Shown in pieces: positions 16,416-24,716 of a stretch of DNA of 64,000 nt (position 1 is its first letter; each line of letters begins with the position of its first letter). The position numbers and the translations under genes were made by a program. This stretch comes from an uncultured Campylobacter sp. (lineage in GTDB: Bacteria > Campylobacterota > Campylobacteria > Campylobacterales > Campylobacteraceae): NCBI GenBank assembly GCA_900539255.1, contig UQBJ01000006.1:9298-73297 (forward strand). Direction: 5' to 3'. The notes under the pieces were generated by a model that worked only from the letters and a program-made list of their open reading frames with translations, had not been told where the DNA came from and did not search any database.

Positions 16416-17951
16416 CTACTCCCATTCTATCGTAGCTGGGGGCTTTGAGCTTATGTCATACACCACGCGGTTAATGCCCGCTACTTCGTTGATAATACGG
16501 CGACTTATGTTTTCAAGCAGCTCGTAAGGAAGGTGCGAAAAACTCGCCGTCATACCATCGCTTGCATTTACCACGCGCACGCACACAGCATTATCATAAG
16601 TGCGGTTATCACCCATCACGCCGACACTTTTGACATTTAAAAGCACGCAAAATGCCTGCCAAGTTTTATCATACCAACCCGAGCTTTTCAGCTCTTCGCG
16701 CAAAATGACATCAGCATTTCTTAAAAGCTCCAAACTTGGCTCATTCACCTCGCCCATTATGCGTATGGCTAGCCCAGGTCCGGGAAATGGATGGCGGAAA
16801 ACTAGCTCTTTGCTAAGCCCTAACTCCAAGCCAAGCGCACGCACTTCGTCTTTAAAGATTTCTTTAAGCGGCTCAATGAGCTTTAAATTCATCTTTTCGG
16901 GCAGTCCGCCTACATTGTGGTGCGATTTTATGGTTTTGCTCGCGCCCACAACTGAACTTTCGATGATGTCCGTGTAGAGCGTGCCTTGCGCAAGATATTT
17001 TATACCCTTGTGCTTTTTTGCCTCCGCTTCAAAGACTTCGATAAAGGTGTTGCCGATGATTTTGCGCTTTTTTTCAGGCTCAACTACGCCTTTTAAGCGT
17101 TCTAAAAAGGTTTTGCTCGCGTCAATGGTGATTAAATTTATGCCTAAATTATGCCTGAACATTGTTTCTACCGCTTCTTTTTCGTTTTTTCGCAAAAGCC
17201 CATTATCCACAAAAACGACAATAACTTGCTCTTTTATCGCATTTGCCAAGAGTGCAGCCACTACGCTACTATCCACGCCCCCACTTACCGCACACAGCAC
17301 CTTATCAGCCCCAACTTGCGCCTTTATAGCCGCACTTTGCGCCTTAGCAAAGCTTCCCATATTCCAAGTGCTTTCGCATTCGCAAATGTATTTAGCGAAA
17401 TTTTTAAGCATTTTTGCCCCAAATTCGCTGTGCTGCACTTCGGGGTGAAACTGCAAGGCGTAGAATTTACGCTTTTCATCGCCAAAGACACAAAAAGGGC
17501 TGTTTTCGCTACTTGCTAGCACTTCAAAGCCATTTGGTAGGCTTTCAACCTTGTCAGCGTGGCTCATCCACACCACTTGCCTTTGGGGCAAGTCCTTAAA
17601 AAGCGGATTTTCGCGCGAAATTTCAATGCTTGCCTTGCCATACTCTTTGTGCTTTGCTGGGCAAACGCTCGCGCCAAAGTGCTGCGCCATAAGCTGCATA
17701 CCATAGCAAACGCCAAGCACAGGCACGCCAAGCGTAAAAACGCCCTCATCGCAAAAATAAGCGTCTTTTTCATAAACGCTGGCTGGTCCTCCGCTTAAAA
17801 TAATGCCCTTTGGGGCTTTTGAGCGGATTTTATCAAGGCTTGTGTTAAAGGGCAAAATTTCAGCATAAACGCCTTGTTCGCGCAAACGCCTTGCGATGAG
17901 CTGGGTGTATTGCGAGCCAAAGTCCAAAACCAAAATGCAGTCTTTTTTCAT
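16416..17951 (-). CDS. guaA: GMP synthase (glutamine-hydrolysing)
   Basis: GuaA converts XMP to GMP using glutamine and ATP. The 511-residue protein has an N-terminal class I glutamine amidotransferase domain (VLDFGSQYTQLIARR; nucleophile Cys in VLGVCYGMQL; FHPEVQHSE), the ATP pyrophosphatase P-loop SGGVDSS, and the C-terminal dimerisation domain with HPFPGPGLAIRI, ending PPATIEWE as in the family. Length is standard. It lies 55 nt downstream of a small lipoprotein gene on the same strand. Confidence 0.97.
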   Translation of the reverse strand: MKKDCILVLDFGSQYTQLIARRLREQGVYAEILPFNTSLDKIRSKAPKGIILSGGPASVYEKDAYFCDEGVFTLGVPVLGVCYGMQLMAQHFGASVCPAKHKEYGKASIEISRENPLFKDLPQRQVVWMSHADKVESLPNGFEVLASSENSPFCVFGDEKRKFYALQFHPEVQHSEFGAKMLKNFAKYICECESTWNMGSFAKAQSAAIKAQVGADKVLCAVSGGVDSSVVAALLANAIKEQVIVVFVDNGLLRKNEKEAVETMFRHNLGINLITIDASKTFLERLKGVVEPEKKRKIIGNTFIEVFEAEAKKHKGIKYLAQGTLYTDIIESSVVGASKTIKSHHNVGGLPEKMNLKLIEPLKEIFKDEVRALGLELGLSKELVFRHPFPGPGLAIRIMGEVNEPSLELLRNADVILREELKSSGWYDKTWQAFCVLLNVKSVGVMGDNRTYDNAVCVRVVNASDGMTASFSHLPYELLENISRRIINEVAGINRVVYDISSKPPATIEWE

Positions 17952-18006
17952 TTTTTTCCTTTTTGAGTTAAATTTTTGTTAAATTTTTGCGCTTTAAAAC
18001 GCCATT

Positions 18007-18192
18007 TTACCATCTATCTAGCTTTTGATACGGCTTTACTTCGATAACAGAGCCATTATCATCACGCACAGGATAGCTCGGGTCGGCTTTGTTGCCACAA
18101 GCACCAAGCGTTAAACAAAAAAGTGCTATAATAACAATATGAAAAAACTTAAACAAACGCCAACCGTCATAGCCGAACTTATGCGAACTCAT
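18007..18192 (-). CDS. small LptM-like lipoprotein
   Basis: A 61-residue ORF has a hydrophobic stretch (KFFHIVIIALFCLTLGAC) ending in a lipobox L-G-A-C, followed by CGNKADPSYP. That resembles the short CGxKxPxxxP opening of LptM/YifL-type lipoproteins, which in enterics help LptD mature. The ATG is preceded by AGGGG with 9-nt spacing; an ATG three codons earlier is also possible. It overlaps the 5' end of the divergent gene by about 50 nt, so both may not be right; the clear lipobox argues that this one is real. It probably shares a transcript with guaA. Confidence 0.55.
   Translation of the reverse strand: MSSHKFGYDGWRLFKFFHIVIIALFCLTLGACGNKADPSYPVRDDNGSVIEVKPYQKLDRW
18124..18132 (+). promoter_or_regulatory. 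extended -10 implying a leaderless transcript
   Basis: TGCTATAAT ends 6 nt before the ATG at 18139. A start site at the usual 6-8 nt distance would fall on or next to the ATG, leaving no ribosome-binding site. Confidence 0.55.
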
Positions 18193-18597
18193 CGTTATCA
18201 ACCCCTAAAAAAAATCTTTTTTGCGCAAGATTTTTTGCGCCTGATGAATCCAGCCCATCAAGCCCTTATCTCCAAAATCTTTATCAAAAACGATATTTTA
18301 ATGATACTTGTTAAACACTCAGCCGCTTACCAAGAACTCAACCACGATGATACCAAAAAAAGCATTAAAATTCTCATAAAAATTTATACAAAAGCAAATC
18401 CTTTGAGCGAATTTGAGCGCGTAAAATCAGTCAAAATCCTTACAGATAGGGACTTTATGCCAGCTTTAAAAAGTGGCGAAAAAAAGCAAAAATTTTTTTT
18501 AGAACTCTCAAAGGGCAAGTTTAAAAACCCTTTCAGCAACGAAATTCTTTTTGAAAAATTTGAAAAAATTCGCCAAGCGATACAAAATGTCAAGTAA
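18139..18597 (+). CDS. DciA-like (DUF721) protein
   Basis: This 152-residue protein has the DUF721/DciA layout: a basic N-terminus, then IAELMRTHRYQPLKKI and a beta-rich core (DILMILVKHSAAYQELNHDD) where family members have L.V...S..W..EL. DciA helps load the replicative helicase in bacteria without DnaC; assignment to this remote epsilonproteobacterial member is tentative. The tail is Lys-rich. The start is either the ATG next to the -10 box (leaderless) or an in-frame ATG at 18181, also without ribosome site. It overlaps uvrC by 11 nt, so they are an operon. Confidence 0.5.
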   Translation: MKKLKQTPTVIAELMRTHRYQPLKKIFFAQDFLRLMNPAHQALISKIFIKNDILMILVKHSAAYQELNHDDTKKSIKILIKIYTKANPLSEFERVKSVKILTDRDFMPALKSGEKKQKFFLELSKGKFKNPFSNEILFEKFEKIRQAIQNVK

Positions 18598-20425
18598 AAT
18601 GCCAAAAAATTTAAGTCAAAATTCCTTAAATTCATCAAATTTAGCCGCCGAGCTTAAAACCCTGCCCGAAAAAGCGGGCGTTTATCAGTATTTTAACGCT
18701 CAAAACCGCCTTTTGTATGTAGGCAAGGCGAAAAATTTAAAGCACAGAGTGCGAAGTTACTTTGTTTTCACGCCAAATTTAGCCCCAAACCCGCGAAATT
18801 CCTTACGCATACAAAAAATGCTTGCTGAGTGTGTGCATTTGGAGTTTATCACCACAGAATCAGAAGCCGATGCGCTCATACTTGAAAACTCTTTCATCAA
18901 GCAACTGCGCCCAAAATACAACATTTTGCTACGAGATGATAAAACCTATCCTTACATTTATGTGGATTTGAGCGAAAAATACCCGCGTTTTGAGCTGACA
19001 AGAAAGCTCATCAAAAAGCCCAAAATCAAATACTTTGGACCCTTTTTTAAGGGCGCAAGAGAGCTTTTAAACGCGCTTTATTTGAATTTCAAACTCAAAC
19101 AAAAATCATCGTGCAAAAAGGCTTGTATCTTCGCTCAAATCGGGCGTTGCGCCGTTGTGTGTGAAGAAAAAATTAGTGTTGATGAATACGCAAAAATCGT
19201 TCAAGACGCCACAAATGCACTGCTTAATCCGCATTTGCTTTTGAAAAATTTGCAAAGCAAAATGCAACTTTACGCGCAAAATGAAAACTACGAAGAAGCG
19301 GCGAAAATGCGCGATACAGTGGCTACAATCAAAGATTTGCAAGTAAAAATTCAAATCGACATTGCAAGGCTTGAAAATTTCAATGTTTTTGCGCTTGCAA
19401 AGGCTCAAAACACCCTTGCGCTCGTGCGTTTTGTCGTCCAAAATGGCAAAATCATCAGCGCACAGCATAAAATTTTTAGCGTAAAAGCCGATGAATACGA
19501 TGAAAACGAACTTTACAAGCAGGTGATTTTAGAAAGTTTTAGCGTTGATGAGCCTGTAAATTCAACGCAAATTTATGTTTTGCAGGATTTTGAGGACAGA
19601 ATTTTGGTTGAGGAACTTTTATCGGCAAGATTTGGCAAAAAATTTGACATAAAAGTGGCTAAAATAGGCGAAAAAAGGCGGATTTGCGAGCTAGCGCACA
19701 AAAACGCCTTGCAAAATATCAAAAATCACCGCGCTAATGATAAATTCGAGCTTTTAAACGAGTTAAAAGAGTTTTTTGAGCTTGAAAATTTGCCCCAAGT
19801 AATTGAAATTTTTGACAACTCACATTTGCAAGGTGTGGCAAATGTTGGTGCTATGGTAGTTTTTAAGGATACAGAATTTGACAAAGGTTCTTACAGACGC
19901 TATCATTTGCACTTTGCAAACGAGTTTGAGCAGATGAAAGAGCTTTTAACAAGGCGCGCTAAGGACTTTGACAAGCTTGCAGCGCCTGATTTGTGGCTTA
20001 TTGATGGGGGTGCAACCTTACTAAAACTTGCAAGGGAAGTTATCAAAAGCAGCGGGGCAAATGTGGATATTTTAGCCATAGCCAAAGAAAAAATAGACGC
20101 CAAAGCTCACCGCGCAAAGGGCGGCGCAAGGGACATTTTACACTCTTTTAAGGGCGAGTTTGCGCTGAGTGTGAGCGATAAAAAACTTTTGTTTTTGCAA
20201 CGCCTGCGCGATGAGGCACACCGCTTTGCGATAAGTTTTCATCAGCGCACCAAGCAAAAGGCGGATTTGCAAAGCTCAAAGCTCAAAAATTTAGGACTAA
20301 CTGATGGACAAATCGCTAAACTTTTAAGCTATTTTGGCAGCTTTGAAGCCATTTATAAGGCAAGTTTTGACGAGCTTAAAAACGCGACAAATTCAAGGGT
20401 AGCCGCAAAACTACGCAAAATTTAA
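18587..20425 (+). CDS. uvrC: excinuclease ABC subunit C
   Basis: UvrC makes both incisions in nucleotide excision repair. The 612-residue protein contains the GIY-YIG nuclease (GVYQYF...LLYVGKAKNLKHRV), the UVR motif (ENYEEAAKMRD), the RNase H-like endonuclease domain (EIFDNSHLQG; WLIDGG) and a C-terminal helix-hairpin-helix (LLSYFGSFEAIYKAS). I place the start at the ATG overlapping the previous stop; an ATG at 18599 is equally possible. The frame is open further upstream inside the previous gene. Confidence 0.95.
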   Translation: MSSKMPKNLSQNSLNSSNLAAELKTLPEKAGVYQYFNAQNRLLYVGKAKNLKHRVRSYFVFTPNLAPNPRNSLRIQKMLAECVHLEFITTESEADALILENSFIKQLRPKYNILLRDDKTYPYIYVDLSEKYPRFELTRKLIKKPKIKYFGPFFKGARELLNALYLNFKLKQKSSCKKACIFAQIGRCAVVCEEKISVDEYAKIVQDATNALLNPHLLLKNLQSKMQLYAQNENYEEAAKMRDTVATIKDLQVKIQIDIARLENFNVFALAKAQNTLALVRFVVQNGKIISAQHKIFSVKADEYDENELYKQVILESFSVDEPVNSTQIYVLQDFEDRILVEELLSARFGKKFDIKVAKIGEKRRICELAHKNALQNIKNHRANDKFELLNELKEFFELENLPQVIEIFDNSHLQGVANVGAMVVFKDTEFDKGSYRRYHLHFANEFEQMKELLTRRAKDFDKLAAPDLWLIDGGATLLKLAREVIKSSGANVDILAIAKEKIDAKAHRAKGGARDILHSFKGEFALSVSDKKLLFLQRLRDEAHRFAISFHQRTKQKADLQSSKLKNLGLTDGQIAKLLSYFGSFEAIYKASFDELKNATNSRVAAKLRKI

Positions 20426-20490
20426 ATTTTAAGAGCAAATAAATTTCAATCAAACGAAAGTGTGATTTGCTTGCTCGCATTTACCTTTTA

Positions 20491-20499
20491 TGTTATAAT
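20491..20499 (+). promoter_or_regulatory. extended -10 promoter of the DUF2828 gene
   Basis: TGTTATAAT lies about 30 nt upstream of the start, followed by AAGGG, giving the gene its own promoter separate from uvrC. Confidence 0.7.
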
Positions 20500-20528
20500 G
20501 GCGCAAAGCATAAATTTAAGGGACACAA

Positions 20529-22067
20529 ATGAATTTTTTAGAAGCATTAAAACAAGAGTATGCAAACATAGCTTACACAGAAAATAACGCTCGGGCGTAT
20601 AAATCAACGGGAAACAAACTGCTTGATTTGTTTTCTCGTATGAGTGTTTCAAGAAGTTTTTTGAAAAAAGATGAAACGGGCAAAAAGTATCTTGATGATG
20701 ATATGCTCAACCTTTGCTTGATTTCTTTTGATGAAAGCCCTATTTTAAGCCTGCAAGCCATTATTTACGCAAGAGACATTTTAAACGGACAGGGCGAAAG
20801 AGACACGAGCAGACAAATGCTTATCAGCCTTATAAATTCTCGTTGCGAAGGAAGGGTAGAGCTGTTTGAAAGGACACTTGTTGCCTTTAAGGAACTTGGC
20901 AGATTTGATGATTTGGTTTGTGTTTATATGAGCGTAGAGGATAAGTTAATCAAAAATTACATTATCCAAATCATCAAAGCACAGCTAAAAACCGACACTG
21001 CTGCGATGATAAAAGGTGGCGTTGTGAGCTTGCTTGCTAAATGGTTGCCATCTGAAAACACTTCATCAAAACAAACAAAACAAGCCGCAAAAGCCATAAG
21101 AAAGGCGCTAAATTTAGACTCTGCCGAGTATAGAAAAATTTTGACAAAATTAAGGGCGCAGATAAAAATAATCGAAAATAAATTAAGAACAAAGGATTAT
21201 TCATTTGATTATGAAAGCGTTCCATCACAAGCTATGCTCAAATACACAAAAGCCTTTAAAAGAAATGATTTGGCTAGGTTTGAAAGCTATTTAGACTCTT
21301 TAAGCAAGGGCGAAAGTAAGGTAAATGTTAAGACCTTGACCCCTGCAAATGTGATTTACAAAATGGCACAAGATAACGGCGAAAACAAGTCATTATTTAA
21401 CGCTCAATGGAAACAAATGCTTGAAAATTTCGAGTGTTTAAACGGCGTTGATGCGATTGTCGCAGCGGATGTTTCAGGGTCGATGTATGAGGGCGGAGAA
21501 TGTCCTATTTATGTGTCGGTAGGACTAGCACTCTTTTTTGCATACAAAAATACAGCAAAATACAAGGGGCATTTTATTGATTTTTGTGGCAATTCGCAGA
21601 TACACGAGCTTGATTTGTCAAAGGATTTGTGGGTTAATTATAATTTGATTTTAAATTCATCAAGGGATATGAACACAAATGTTGATTCTGTGTTTAAAGC
21701 CTTGCTAGATAGTGCTATAAAGCATAAAATTTCACAAAAAGACTTGCCAAAATACCTTATCATCATCAGCGATATGGAATTTGACGCGTGCAGTTATGAT
21801 GACAATGAAGTAAATTTCAACTCTTGGAAAAAGCGTTTTAAAGAAAATGCTTATGAACTGCCTATAATAGTGTTTTGGAACGCTGCAAATCGAAACAACA
21901 TTTCGCCCGCACAAAAAAACGACAGCGTGATAATGCTATCGGGCAGAAGTCAAAATGGATTTAAAACGCTCAATCTCATCGAAAAATGTGGTATAATAAA
22001 ATCCGAAGAACTAGCTTTAAAAGCAATGGTTGAGACTTTGAAAGGCTATGATAGGTATTTTGAATAA
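20529..22067 (+). CDS. DUF2828 / von Willebrand A domain protein, Ro60(TROVE)-like
   Basis: This 512-residue protein has an N-terminal helical region (about 1-270) with a RFDDLVCVY segment typical of DUF2828/TROVE-like helical-repeat proteins. A C-terminal von Willebrand A domain follows, with a complete MIDAS site: D314-x-S316-x-S318 in ADVSGSM, a Thr in MNTNVDS, and ISDMEFD. This layout resembles Ro60/Rsr proteins, which bind misfolded RNAs and Y RNAs, but DUF2828 biochemistry is not established to my knowledge. It has its own promoter, does not overlap uvrC, and is followed by structured non-coding DNA, which together suggest an inserted accessory module between uvrC and purU. AT-rich codon use resembles the neighbours. 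Confidence 0.75.
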   Translation: MNFLEALKQEYANIAYTENNARAYKSTGNKLLDLFSRMSVSRSFLKKDETGKKYLDDDMLNLCLISFDESPILSLQAIIYARDILNGQGERDTSRQMLISLINSRCEGRVELFERTLVAFKELGRFDDLVCVYMSVEDKLIKNYIIQIIKAQLKTDTAAMIKGGVVSLLAKWLPSENTSSKQTKQAAKAIRKALNLDSAEYRKILTKLRAQIKIIENKLRTKDYSFDYESVPSQAMLKYTKAFKRNDLARFESYLDSLSKGESKVNVKTLTPANVIYKMAQDNGENKSLFNAQWKQMLENFECLNGVDAIVAADVSGSMYEGGECPIYVSVGLALFFAYKNTAKYKGHFIDFCGNSQIHELDLSKDLWVNYNLILNSSRDMNTNVDSVFKALLDSAIKHKISQKDLPKYLIIISDMEFDACSYDDNEVNFNSWKKRFKENAYELPIIVFWNAANRNNISPAQKNDSVIMLSGRSQNGFKTLNLIEKCGIIKSEELALKAMVETLKGYDRYFE

Positions 22068-22134
22068 AGTTGCGGACAGCTATTTTATGCTCTGAAACCA
22101 TAAGTCGAGAAAAAGCAAAACTCGAAAGCAACTT
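22067..22134 (+). ncRNA. candidate structured RNA element A downstream of the DUF2828 gene
   Basis: Beginning on the last base of the stop codon, a 7-bp helix AAGTTGC/GCAACTT encloses a core GGACAGCTATTTTATG. It also encloses a hairpin TTATG/CATAA (9-nt loop) and a hairpin TCGAG/CTCGA (11-nt A-rich loop). The result is a three-way junction with a 7-bp acceptor-like stem, reminiscent of a reduced tRNA. No promoter of its own is seen, so it may be processed from the mRNA. Function is unknown. Confidence 0.45.
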
Positions 22135-22192
22135 GTTTTTCAAAACAACTTATCATTTAAGGGGCGAAATTTTGCGTGTAATCGGCGAGTAA

Positions 22193-22241
22193 AAGACACG
22201 AACAGCTATTTTTATGGATTGTGGTTCAAAACTCGTGTCTT
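22193..22241 (+). ncRNA. candidate structured RNA element B, related to element A
   Basis: A 9-bp helix AAGACACGA/TCGTGTCTT encloses ACAGCTATTTTTATG (shared with element A) and a GTGGTTCAAAAC segment resembling a T-loop sequence. An alternative fold extends a 7-bp outer stem with GAAC/GTTC and a bulge. The helix differs in sequence from element A yet stays fully paired, and both start AAG and end CTT. That is covariation between copies. Confidence 0.42.
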
Positions 22242-22480
22242 GTAAGAATTTGTCAAGCGATAAAGCTTTTGCAATGTTTGCGTGACAAATGCTTTATCGC
22301 CACGCTATGGCGCGTTACCACACGCAAAACTCGCTTGTTTTTTACTTGCGATGACAGATTGCGAGTAAAATAAATTCTGCAATGGATTAACATACGATTT
22401 TTGCAAAAAAATTTGTTCGCAAAGATGGATTTTTGTCGTTTTGAGCTTTCGCTAAAACACAAAAATTTTCAAATTATTGT
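22242..22480. other. further inverted repeats in the intergenic region
   Basis: A 10-bp inverted repeat GCGATAAAGC/GCTTTATCGC (22257-22299) and an ACTCGC/GCGAGT repeat (22329-22365) follow element B. No ORF here is credible. Part of the text (CCACACGCAAAACTCGCTTG) recurs in similar form near 49,630. Confidence 0.4.
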
Positions 22481-22640
22481 CATTTTGAGCCTTTTGTAAA
22501 AAAGGCGACCCAACTGGTTGCAAGGCGCAAGCCGCAGCAAAAAATCTCCTTTTGTCATTTTGAGCGTAGCGAAAAATCCATAAATTCAGCAATCCACTCT
22601 CCGTTTTTTGTATGGATACTTCGCCAAAGGCTCAGTATGA
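22478..22640. repeat. dispersed intergenic repeat, copy 1
   Basis: Contains TCATTTTGAGCGTAGCGAAA, GGTTGCAAGGCGCAAGCCGC and an inverted TATGGATACTTCGCC...GCTCAGTATGACA unit. The same words recur near 39,950 and 49,330. Such units yield the spurious ILSVAKNP/ILRFAQDD-type translations common in database ORFs. Confidence 0.7.
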
Positions 22641-22770
22641 CAAGATTTTAAGGGGTTGCTTGATTTTTGTGGATTATCCTTGCTCGCCCACGCTCACAAA
22701 GACGATTCAACAAAGATTTTATAATCACAAATTCACGCACTTTTTTCACAAAAGCCCAAAAAACAAGCCC

Positions 22771-23598
22771 CTAAAACACTATGGTTTTGTTGTTTGAGAT
22801 GAAAATTTTATCCTCAAACACCAAGTCAAGCGCCTTTGAAAGCACATTTTTTTCGACATTTTGCCCCGCTTTTTTCATATCAAGCCAGCTGTCCTCGTGG
22901 CTCACATTTAGCACGGCTTGCGTGATGATGGGACCTTCATCAAGGTTGTTATTGACAAAATGCGCCGTTGCGCCGATGATTTTCACGCCCCTTTCAAAGG
23001 CTTGTTTGTAGGGATTTGCGCCGATAAAGGCGGGCAAAAATGAATGATGAATGTTGATGATTTGCCCCTCAAAATGCGCGACAAATTCAGGCGATAAGAT
23101 ACGCATATACTTTGCAAGCACGATATAATCGAACTTGTATTGTTTCAAACACTCCAAAATAAGCTCTTCGTGCGCTTGTCTGCTTAAATTTTCGCTCTTT
23201 ATGCTGTGATAAGGTAGCTCAAACTTCTCTACCAAGCCGCAAAGCTCGTTATAGTTAGATATAACGGCTTTAATGTTTGCCAAAAGCTCGTTGCTGTAAT
23301 GCTTTATCAGCAAGTCCCCCAAGCAATGCGCCTCTTTTGTCGCAAAAATCACAATGTCCTTTTTTTGCTTTTCATAAAGCTCCACTCGCGTTTTAGCGGG
23401 CAACATAGCCTTTAAAGTGCCTACAAATGAGCCTTTGTCAAACTCACCCTCCAAAATCGCACGGAAAAAGAAAAGCCCCTCGCCCACGAATTCATCGTTT
23501 TTGACGATATTGAGCTGATATTTGAAAATCACATCAGCGATGCGGTAAATCAAGCCTTTTTCATCGCTCGTGGCGATTTTTAGCACAAATTGTTTCAT
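22771..23598 (-). CDS. purU: formyltetrahydrofolate deformylase
   Basis: PurU hydrolyses 10-formyl-THF to formate and THF, balancing one-carbon pools. The 275-residue protein has an N-terminal ACT domain (VLKIATSDEKGLIYRIADVI) and a C-terminal formyltransferase-like domain with INIHHSFLPAF and IGATAHFVN...DEGPII, the family's active-site His/Asp context. The start is the ATG behind AAAGGGGA; ten upstream codons are open but lie before that site. It overlaps cca by 4 nt, as in C. jejuni purU/cca. Confidence 0.92.
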   Translation of the reverse strand: MKQFVLKIATSDEKGLIYRIADVIFKYQLNIVKNDEFVGEGLFFFRAILEGEFDKGSFVGTLKAMLPAKTRVELYEKQKKDIVIFATKEAHCLGDLLIKHYSNELLANIKAVISNYNELCGLVEKFELPYHSIKSENLSRQAHEELILECLKQYKFDYIVLAKYMRILSPEFVAHFEGQIINIHHSFLPAFIGANPYKQAFERGVKIIGATAHFVNNNLDEGPIITQAVLNVSHEDSWLDMKKAGQNVEKNVLSKALDLVFEDKIFISNNKTIVF

Positions 23599-24716
23599 TT
23601 TATCCCCTTTAAATAGGCTTTTAGCCACTCATTTTTGCGTTTTTGTATCTGCTCGCCCAACTTCTTGCCCGAAAAGCCTAAATTTTCAAGCTCTTGCGTG
23701 TCAATTTGCGCTCGTAACGCCTTTTCATAGAGCTTTAAAGCCTTTGCTCTTTGCACTCTTTTTTCGTCCCAAAGCCCAAGCCAGCTTTTTAAGGGCATTT
23801 GCAAGGCGATTTGAGCTAAATTTAAATCACTCATTTCATCTTTAAAAAAGGGCTGTTTTGCGGCGTTTAAAAGCTCTTTTTTAAGCTGTGTTTTTGCGAA
23901 AAAATCCTTTTTTTCAATGCCGAAAAAATTTAAATAAAGATACAAAAACAAGCCCTCATCGCTGATAAATTCGCGCGCCCTTTCAAGCATTTGCCTAAAT
24001 TTCGCGGCGTTTTCGCACTTTGTGCTGTCATTTAAAAGCACGATTTGCTCTAAATTCAGCTTTTGCAAAGCCTCAAATCCACGCTTTAAATTCTTTGCCT
24101 TAAAAAATTTATAAAGTTCAGCGTTGATTCTGTCCTTACTCAAATCCCTTGTATCCATAGTTTGCATAAATTTCAAACTCTCATCGGCGATTTTTAAATC
24201 AAATCTTGCCACAAAATGCACCGCTCTAAGCACGCGCAGGCTGTCCTCTTTAAAGCTCTCATCATCGATATGCCTTAAAATACGGGCGTTTAAATCCTCA
24301 AACCCGCCGTAAAAGTCCAAAAATTCATCGTTAAAAATGTTTATCATCATAGAATTTATGGTAAAATCCCGCCGCCTCGCCCCAAGCCTTTCATCATCGC
24401 AAACGCTTACCTCAAAGCCCTTGTGTCCGCTTCGCACCTTGTTTTCCGTGCGGGCAAGGGATAAGTCGTAATTTTTAAATTTATACACGAAAAAGCTTTT
24501 ACCAAAGCCATTTGCGCCAAGTTTTTGCATAAGAGTATCGAAAAATTCAGGCTTTATGTCATAAATTTCTATGTCAAAGTCGTAAATTTCGCGCCCTAAA
24601 AGCATATCACGCACGCTACCACCCACCAAATAAGCCCTTTTGGTGTGTGGAGCTAAAAAATCAGCGATGAATTCAAGCTCGGCGTTATTTTTTAAGCTTA
24701 TCTTCGATACTTGCAA
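23595..24716 (-). CDS. cca: CCA-adding/tRNA nucleotidyltransferase family protein
   Basis: The 373-residue protein has the class II nucleotidyltransferase head motif LVGGSVRDMLLGRE, the metal-binding DFDIEIYD, and the RRDFTINSM and RDLSKDRINAEL motifs that follow in CCA enzymes and poly(A) polymerases. A helical body completes it. It adds or repairs the tRNA 3' CCA. The start is a TTG inside the upstream gene (32-bp overlap), with no later start giving a full head domain. A partner A-adding enzyme, used in some bacteria, is not in the window. tRNA-Asn in this window already encodes its CCA. Confidence 0.88.
   Translation of the reverse strand: MQVSKISLKNNAELEFIADFLAPHTKRAYLVGGSVRDMLLGREIYDFDIEIYDIKPEFFDTLMQKLGANGFGKSFFVYKFKNYDLSLARTENKVRSGHKGFEVSVCDDERLGARRRDFTINSMMINIFNDEFLDFYGGFEDLNARILRHIDDESFKEDSLRVLRAVHFVARFDLKIADESLKFMQTMDTRDLSKDRINAELYKFFKAKNLKRGFEALQKLNLEQIVLLNDSTKCENAAKFRQMLERAREFISDEGLFLYLYLNFFGIEKKDFFAKTQLKKELLNAAKQPFFKDEMSDLNLAQIALQMPLKSWLGLWDEKRVQRAKALKLYEKALRAQIDTQELENLGFSGKKLGEQIQKRKNEWLKAYLKGIK

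Noticed and set aside
22253..22462. 69-aa minus-strand ORF in the RNA-rich gap
   Set aside because: Covers the inverted repeats, lacks a ribosome site and has random composition.
22612..22797. 61-aa ORF with MDTSPKAQYDKILRG
   Set aside because: Translation of the dispersed intergenic repeat, a well-known source of spurious ORFs.
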